The notes under the pieces were generated by a model that searched no databases, was not told the origin of the DNA, and saw only the letters and a program-made list of their open reading frames with translations. The translations under genes and the position numbers were made by a program. DNA of 64,000 nt from Gordionus sp. m RMFG-2023 (lineage: Eukaryota > Nematomorpha > Gordioida > Chordodea > Parachordodidae), in contig NC_088775.1 of NCBI RefSeq assembly GCF_954871325.1, positions 47,407,561 through 47,471,560 on the forward strand, in the 5' to 3' direction. How positions within the stretch are numbered: position 1 is the stretch's first letter; each line of letters starts with the position of its first letter. Shown here in pieces: positions 58,612 through 64,000 of this stretch.

Positions 58612-59686
58612 CAGGCGCGTACGCAGCGGGGGGGGGCAGGGGGACAAATCCCCCCCCCCCTCCCCAAAGCCAAAAAAATGCAGATGCCGGATTATATTTT
58701 TCAAAAATATTATTGTTAATATTAATTTATATTTGTTAATATTTATTCTTATCTCATATATACATATATATATATATATATATATTTAATTACATTTATT
58801 TATCACATTCATCTACTAAGTTATTTTATCAATCAATTTCGATTTCAAGTTTTCCTTGGCGTAATTTACCTATTATTTTCAAATTTTAGTGGCGTAATAT
58901 TTATCTAAATTTCTAATAAAATAATAATTATCTCTGAAACTCCTTGTCCAACAGGGAGAAAAATTGCAAGCTTGTCCAACGAGATCGAGTCTCCGCCACA
59001 GTAACAGCTATTTTGGAGTTAGAAGAGCTGATTATTAATGCTATTACTGAAATATCACAATGGCTTGAAAGAAATATTTCCTCAGAAGCAAGAAAATTAT
59101 TTTATTCAATACTTATTCCAAATTTTTTTTCTCATTAGAATGTATTATTTAATTATACAACTATTTTATGTAATACTTTTAAAAACATAACATTGACTTG
59201 ATTAAGAAAATGAGAATAGCGGAGAGCATTTTATTAGAACTCAAGGAAATAGAGCTAGTGTTGTTGAAGAATTTCATATTTTATATGTTATTGTTGAGTC
59301 AAAAGCAGAGCTATACGTGTTAAATATTTGTCCCCCTCGACTTGCAGCAAGCAAGCTCATCATCAAAAAATTAATATAGGATCAGTAGAAGAGTATTATA
59401 AAACAAATGTCCCCTCTCCCAACCTTTTTCATATGGTGATAGAAAAAAATATAAATATTTGTTATATTTTTATCATGAAGATGTTAAAATATCTTATGAT
59501 ACCTTATTAGCTGAATAACTATGATTAAAAGATTAACTATGGTTGATACAGTCCCAAAAAATGCTATGGATGCTTTTATTTCAAACACATTTTAGATTAT
59601 ACTCCCAATTATTAAAATGGTTATATATATATTAGCAGCTCTTTAGTAAACTAATGAGAGAACCTTCACTTTTTTAAGAAGAATAA

Positions 59687-60165
59687 CAGAGCCTTGCAGA
59701 GGTACCATTTGCAGGACCAGGCCCAGATTTTTTTTAAAAATTTTTTCCGGCCCGGGTTTTTTTTAAAAAAATTTTCAGGCCCGGCCCGGCTGGCCCAGCC
59801 CGAATTTTTTAAAATATATTATATTTATTTTTGATATTTATAGCTAATAATGGCGATTTCAAATATTTGGTTTTAAAATATACAACTCGGCTCGGATATT
59901 TTTTCTTAAAAAATTTTCAGGCCCGGCCCGGCTGGCCCAGCCCGAATTTTTTAAAATAAATTATATTTATTTTTGATATTTATAGCTAATAATGGCGATT
60001 TCAAATATTTGGTTTTAAAATATACAACTCGGCTCGGATATTTTTTCTTAAAAAATTTTCAGGCCCAGCCCGGGTGTTTTTAAAAAAAAAAATTACGAGC
60101 CCGGCCCGGGTATATTTAAAAAAATTAAAATACGGTCCGGCTCGGGGGCCGGGCCTGCAAGTCTG
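59687..60165 (+). mobile_element. hAT-C non-autonomous element, copy 1
   Basis: Begins CAGAGCCTTGCAGAGGTACC and ends CCTGCAAGTCTG, with GGCCCGGCCCGG-rich blocks throughout. It interrupts the hAT-H transposase between the LRRI and TYL motifs, which proves insertion. Target duplication is not clear. Confidence 0.75.
59770..60051. repeat. Direct duplication of about 141 bp inside hAT-C copy 1
   Basis: The block starting TTTTCAGGCCCGGCCCGGCT and containing AGCTAATAATGGCGATTTC occurs twice head to tail, nearly identical (one or two differences). Confidence 0.93.
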
Positions 60166-60642
60166 TGAAAAACATACCTATGAAATACAACATCTGAAAG
60201 TAGATTGAATGATTTGGATCTTTTGAATATTCATAGACATTTAACGCCAAGCAAGGATTGATAATTGAAAAATTAGCTCAAAACATACAAAATACAATTA
60301 TTCCTAAGAAACTTTTTGTGTATTAATTTATATTTACAACATTTAAATTTTTTATACTTTATATATTTTAAAAGCTCAAAAAATTCAAATTTCAATTTTG
60401 GGTCATTTAAGTGATTCATATCGTGGGTTATATTCACTTTATATTTTATGATTCACATTTAAATGCCGGTTTATATATATAATTTTTTAATTCACATTAG
60501 TTTAAAATTGTGTATTAGAAAAGTTATTAATCCTAATAAATTTATGCTTAGTATTTTTAATTAAAAATATTATTTCTTAAAAAATTTATTATCCCCCCCC
60601 CCCCCCCCAGACCAAATTCCTGCGTACGCGCCTGAGAAGAGG

Positions 60643-61748
60643 TCCTAATGGATCCCCTTGTTATATGCCTTCTTGGGACAGAATCTGAAAAGTTCCGTTT
60701 TCTAAGGCGTTTGAAAACATTACATGCATTCAATAAATTTAGAGTAGCAAGAAAAAGTTTCATAGAAGAATTTTAATATCACGTTTACGTATACGGAGTC
60801 ATGTGGAGGGTTTTATCTGTAAATTCTTAAGTATGAACCGCAATTTCGCAACCGCCCTTGATCCCACAACCTATTTGCTAAGAGTTTATTGATACGTTCG
60901 ATGATGAATTTTTAGCGATTAATTTTCTGAAAAATTAGCCTACTCCAATGGGACTGGTACCACCACCTGGCTTGGTTAAAGCGATTAGACATGCTTCGAA
61001 AAGGATTTGGTGAGTTTATATAGGGATGTCCTTATTAAATATGTTATTACAAAAAGTTTGAAACCTTGATGAGAGAACTTTGGGAAGAATTTTGAAACCT
61101 TGAGACAACTATGTGTAGAATTTTTTAAATTTATTATATTGAAAATAAGAAAGTCTGAAACCGTCAACGCCAACTGCTGAATTTTTGTAAACGAATTGAT
61201 AGTATCAACAATTTAATCACTGGTAAAAATTGTAATTGGGGGATTGGAGGGATGGGTGGATTCTCTATGGAAGCCTCGGAATGCAGCTGTTTCAATATTA
61301 GTAATGTTTTTTCTTTAATAGGAGAAAGTCGGTTGTCTGAAGATATAATTATAATTGCTTTGCTTATATCACCTTGATCTATTTTATTTGATATTATTTT
61401 GCATTGGTGTGTTTAATCATCTAATTGCTTTTTATTGTTATGAGTGTCAATCATTTGAATGTCAAGATTTTTTATTTGTTTTCTTTCTTTCTTTTATTTG
61501 TTCAAGTAACAAGGTCTCTATGTTAACTGCGAGTATAAGACATTTGCGAGAGAAGGTTAGTAAAGTCTTCTCATGATTTTAAACAATTTATGTTGTCATT
61601 AATTTTTATGATTAATTTTGCGATAAAATTAGAAATTAGGCTTTTAGATTTGTTGGGTAGACGCATCAAGGTCGGTCCCTTTTTCCATTCAAAATATCTT
61701 TCAATAAAATCTGTTATTATTAGAATGAATATGGCTCAATATTATTTA
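60643..61748. other. Continuation of the unassigned, less AT-rich stretch
   Basis: Flanking sequence of hAT-H resumes. Two short frames (60985-61173 minus, 61355-61576 plus) show no recognisable domain; the latter is Cys- and hydrophobic-rich and probably chance. Confidence 0.35.
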
Positions 61749-62020
61749 CAGATACCTCCCGGGCCGTTTAATTTTTTTAAAATTTACCCGGGCCGAGCCT
61801 GAAATTTTTTTTAGAAATCCGGGCCTGGGCCTGAAATTTAAAAAAAACACCCAGGCCGGGCCGCATATTTGACACCAACGTTTATATTAGCTATATTAAT
61901 TAAAAATAAATTTAAAAAAAAATCAGGGGTCAGGCCGGGTTTGAAAATATAAAACCCGGGCCGAACCGAGAAAAAAAAATTCTGGCCAGACAGTGCAAAT
62001 GGTACTTTTGCAGATCTCTG
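61749..62020 (+). mobile_element. hAT-C non-autonomous element, copy 2
   Basis: Perfect 8-bp target duplication ATTATTTA at 61741-61748 and 62021-62028. Ends are CAGATACCTCCCGGGCC and, inverted, CAGAGATCTGCAAAAGTACC. 272 bp, with CCGGGCC blocks separated by A/T-runs. No coding. Confidence 0.9.
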
Positions 62021-63160
62021 ATTATTTATAAAGGGTTTGAATATTGATATATTTTCTGTGTTGGAGGTTTCTGAGAGAAAGGACTTGTCATTCCTTTGTA
62101 ATTATGGTTATATGAAAGATTGGTCTTTGTCAGTTTGATTAATTTAGCACAGAAGATACAAATTAATGACATTAATTTTTCATTACAAAAATTATTTATT
62201 TCTTTATATGACTCTGAATATGGTTTTAAAATAATTGTTTAATTAGTATTTTGATTTTCCTTTTTCATATTAGTGGGTATGTGTTATGTGGAAGTGGTAA
62301 ACTACTGATAGGGGGGACCTGTAATTTGGAGACATCTAGACAATGATGGGCCATGGATTCTAAATTTATTATCCAAAAGATTACTATAAAATACTATTTT
62401 ATTCCACTTTTGGATACATTTTGACTCAAATCAATGAATGATTTGTGATTCATCAAATGGCTCTATCAAATTTACAAAACGATTACGTCTGAGCCATTCC
62501 ATGTCAAATTGATCAAAAAAGGCACATTTTCGGCCAACCCCTTTTAAAATTGCTAAAAATTTCTGGAATTATTTAGACAGATAAAAAACGAGTAAGCCGT
62601 TTATTTTATCACTAGTACACCTGGTTCTCGAGATATAGGGGCTCATAGGTGCAAAAAAAGACATTTGAATCTATAAAACTTTTAAAATACTTATATCACA
62701 AAACTATTTATAGTAAAAAAATATATAATATATCATTTTATAGGTAAAAAAAATCTCTAAAGGGCTATTACAAAACAAAGATTGGTACCAATTTAAGCCT
62801 TTAACTTCCGGTTTACCTATATTGCTTTGCCTGTGTTTTTGAGAAAAAAGGATTTTGTTTTCGAAATTTTTTTTTGCTTTTTATTTAGACACCTTTTATA
62901 AATATATATGTAAAAAACTTGGCGACGCTATCTACCCTTCCGAAATATACATATTAAAAATATTTAAAATAAATAAAACTTTGAGTGTTCCTTTCTATTT
63001 TTATAAAAAACTTTTAAAATACTATAAATCTATTTTAAAAAAGAAATAAAATTTAGAAGGCATTGTGCATTCTTATTGTTTAAAAAAATATATTTTGAAA
63101 ATATTATAATAACGTAAAATAAATATACATAACATAAAATAAAATAACAAAAATAAGAAA
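62021..63160. other. Unassigned stretch with a possible repeat at 62460-62880
   Basis: GAGCCATTCCATGTCAAATTG and CTGGTTCTCGAGATATAGG (62500-62640) are not seen elsewhere in the window, but their texture recalls an interspersed repeat. A 64-codon frame at 62855-63049 is Lys/Phe/Tyr-rich and unrecognised. Confidence 0.3.
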
Positions 63161-63164
63161 AGTA

Positions 63165-63270
63165 AAAAGATCGGATAGGGTTTTTCAGGTATCGGCCCGA
63201 TCCGATATTTTTGGAAAACGCTGAACATCTGTGCCGATCCGATATTTAATATCGGTACAGCCTACTTATA
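63165..63270. repeat. Fragment with CCGATCCGATAT inverted repeats, hAT-like
   Basis: CGGCCCGATCCGATATT and GCCGATCCGATATTTAATATCG repeat within 100 bp, a texture common in hAT and related terminal regions. Boundaries not found. Confidence 0.35.
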
Positions 63271-63784
63271 TTTTAATTCCATGATTAAGCTTTTCAAAAT
63301 TTTATGAAAGAATATTATTCTATTAAAAAAGTAATGTTTAAAATAATGATATATTAATTCATCTTTTTACCTATGATTTTTTAAGTTTGAACTGCTGGAT
63401 ATTGAGGTTGAAATATTTGCATTGGGATATAATTTACATTTGCAAAGTGTAGACTTGGTACTATTAATTTTCTTTATTGGTTTAAAATATATCAATTTAG
63501 GGCCAAGGAAGGGTTAAATCATCTTCATCTGAAGAAGTAAGTACTATGAACATAATATTCTTAAAATAAATTATAAGAATAATAATATCATTATTATTTG
63601 CTTTGAATTTTGATTGAACATTAATTTCGACAGAAAATTTAACAACGAGAATTCAAAATAAAAATGAAGGAAGTGGTTGATATGAATTAAAACTCAGTTT
63701 AAATTATTAATATTAAGAATTAAAAAATAAATAAAACTAATTTTATAAAACAATAAAATATATTTTTCTTTTAGTTGATATTTT

Positions 63785-63935
63785 TAAGAAAAAATATAAA
63801 GTAACGTTTTGCGTTACCGTTACTCAAAAAAAGAAACGCTTACCGTTATTCGTTACCTCAAGAAGAAGGTAACAAATGGCGTTCCTTTTCTTCAAAAAAC
63901 TAACGTCGTTAATAATGACGTTACTTCACAGCACT
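63785..63935. mobile_element. hAT-like terminus
   Basis: Read inverted from about 63935: TAGTGCTGTGAAGTAACGTC, followed by GTAACG/CGTTAC repeats. This is a frequent hAT end type. The partner is not in the window or not recognised. Confidence 0.45.
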
Positions 63936-63971
63936 AATTATAAATGACACATCAAATCTGATATCATACTG

Positions 63972-64000
63972 GCAGTGCCGGCTACCCAAGTTAGTGTGGA
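63972..64000 (+). mobile_element. Possible hAT start at the window edge
   Basis: CAGTGCCGGCTACCCAAG resembles a hAT terminus; the rest is outside. Confidence 0.3.

Larger units (their letters stand above)
58930..60310 (+). pseudogene. hAT-H transposase remnant
   Basis: LVQRDRVSATVTAILELEEL at 58975-59035 and PSTCSKQAHHQKINIGSVEE at 59329-59390. Then TNERTFTFLRRI near 59650-59686 and, after hAT-C1, SESRLNDLDLLNIHRHLTPS near 60190-60260. This is the order of the C-terminal half of ZMYM1-type hAT transposases. Stops and shifts separate the pieces; the N-terminal finger is absent. Confidence 0.72.
58612..60634 (+). mobile_element. hAT-H transposon (ZMYM1-like), carrying a hAT-C element
   Basis: Perfect 8-bp target duplication AGAAGAGG at 58604-58611 and 60635-60642. 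Terminal repeats are CAGGCGCGTACGCAGCGGGG on the left and, inverted, CAGGCGCGTACGCAGGAATT on the right, with long G- and C-runs next to them. Same end type as hAT-D. It contains a degraded transposase, split by hAT-C1. Confidence 0.94.

Noticed and set aside
58330-61080. One long plus-strand frame continuing across hAT-H with scattered stops
   Set aside because: Stops occur at roughly the random rate for this composition; no domain recognised.
61355-61576. 73-codon Cys/Phe-rich frame
   Set aside because: Typical of chance frames in T-rich DNA; no domain.
1-64000. tRNA or rRNA genes
   Set aside because: No T-arm or cloverleaf-like sequence or rRNA signature was found; the only tRNA-related sequences are primer-binding sites of LTR elements.

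Overview
The window is AT-rich eukaryotic DNA, most likely from an invertebrate animal. It is almost entirely transposable elements. The evidence is LTR retrotransposons with Ty3/Gypsy pol, many hAT DNA transposons with 8-bp target duplications and BED/ZMYM-type transposases, a LINE tail, MITEs and AT-rich minisatellites. There are no operons, Shine-Dalgarno sites or bacterial genes. I cannot name the species. One convincing host gene is present: a two-exon gene at 50744-51347 with a 49-bp intron. It encodes 184 aa with two KEN boxes and a D-box-like motif, and a securin-like APC/C substrate is the best guess.

Layout, left part. 1-1461 is the end of a hAT copy (family F, minus strand). 1830-3867 and 4406-14659 are two copies, in opposite orientation, of a non-coding LTR element. 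The right LTR of the second copy was entered by hAT-A (6251-14614), hAT-A by a Gypsy element (7715-13393), and that Gypsy's 5' LTR by a LINE tail (about 12809-13345), so four layers are nested. 14660-17523 has no gene, only small repeat fragments.

Middle part. 17524-36641 is a second stack. A copy of repeat family E carries Gypsy-1 (18566-24225). A worn Gypsy (4a) is split by Gypsy-3 (25712-32433) and by hAT-D (33278-34808). Another family E copy (35044 onward) carries two MITEs and is cut by hAT-F2 (36642-about 38705). Then come two hAT-B pieces meeting end to end, a third MITE copy, a hAT-G deletion derivative (to 41384) and a GATG-rich minisatellite. A minus-strand family E copy (42062-49980) carries Gypsy-5 (42996-49607), which has the most similar LTR pair in the window.

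Right part. The host gene (50744-51347) is followed by a short Gypsy relic (4b, 51749-54645), a long unassigned stretch (54646-58611), hAT-H (58612-60634) with a GC-rich hAT-C element inside it, a second hAT-C copy (61749-62020), and unassigned sequence with hAT-like termini at the right edge.

The most unusual pattern is shared by Gypsy-1, -3 and -5. Each has a short 5' 'gag' made of a membrane-spanning segment plus CCHC knuckles with no capsid domain I can see. Gypsy-3 and -5 clearly, and Gypsy-1 in traces, also have an extra reading frame after integrase that carries another zinc knuckle. All retroelements here are treated as fossils and described by parts only.
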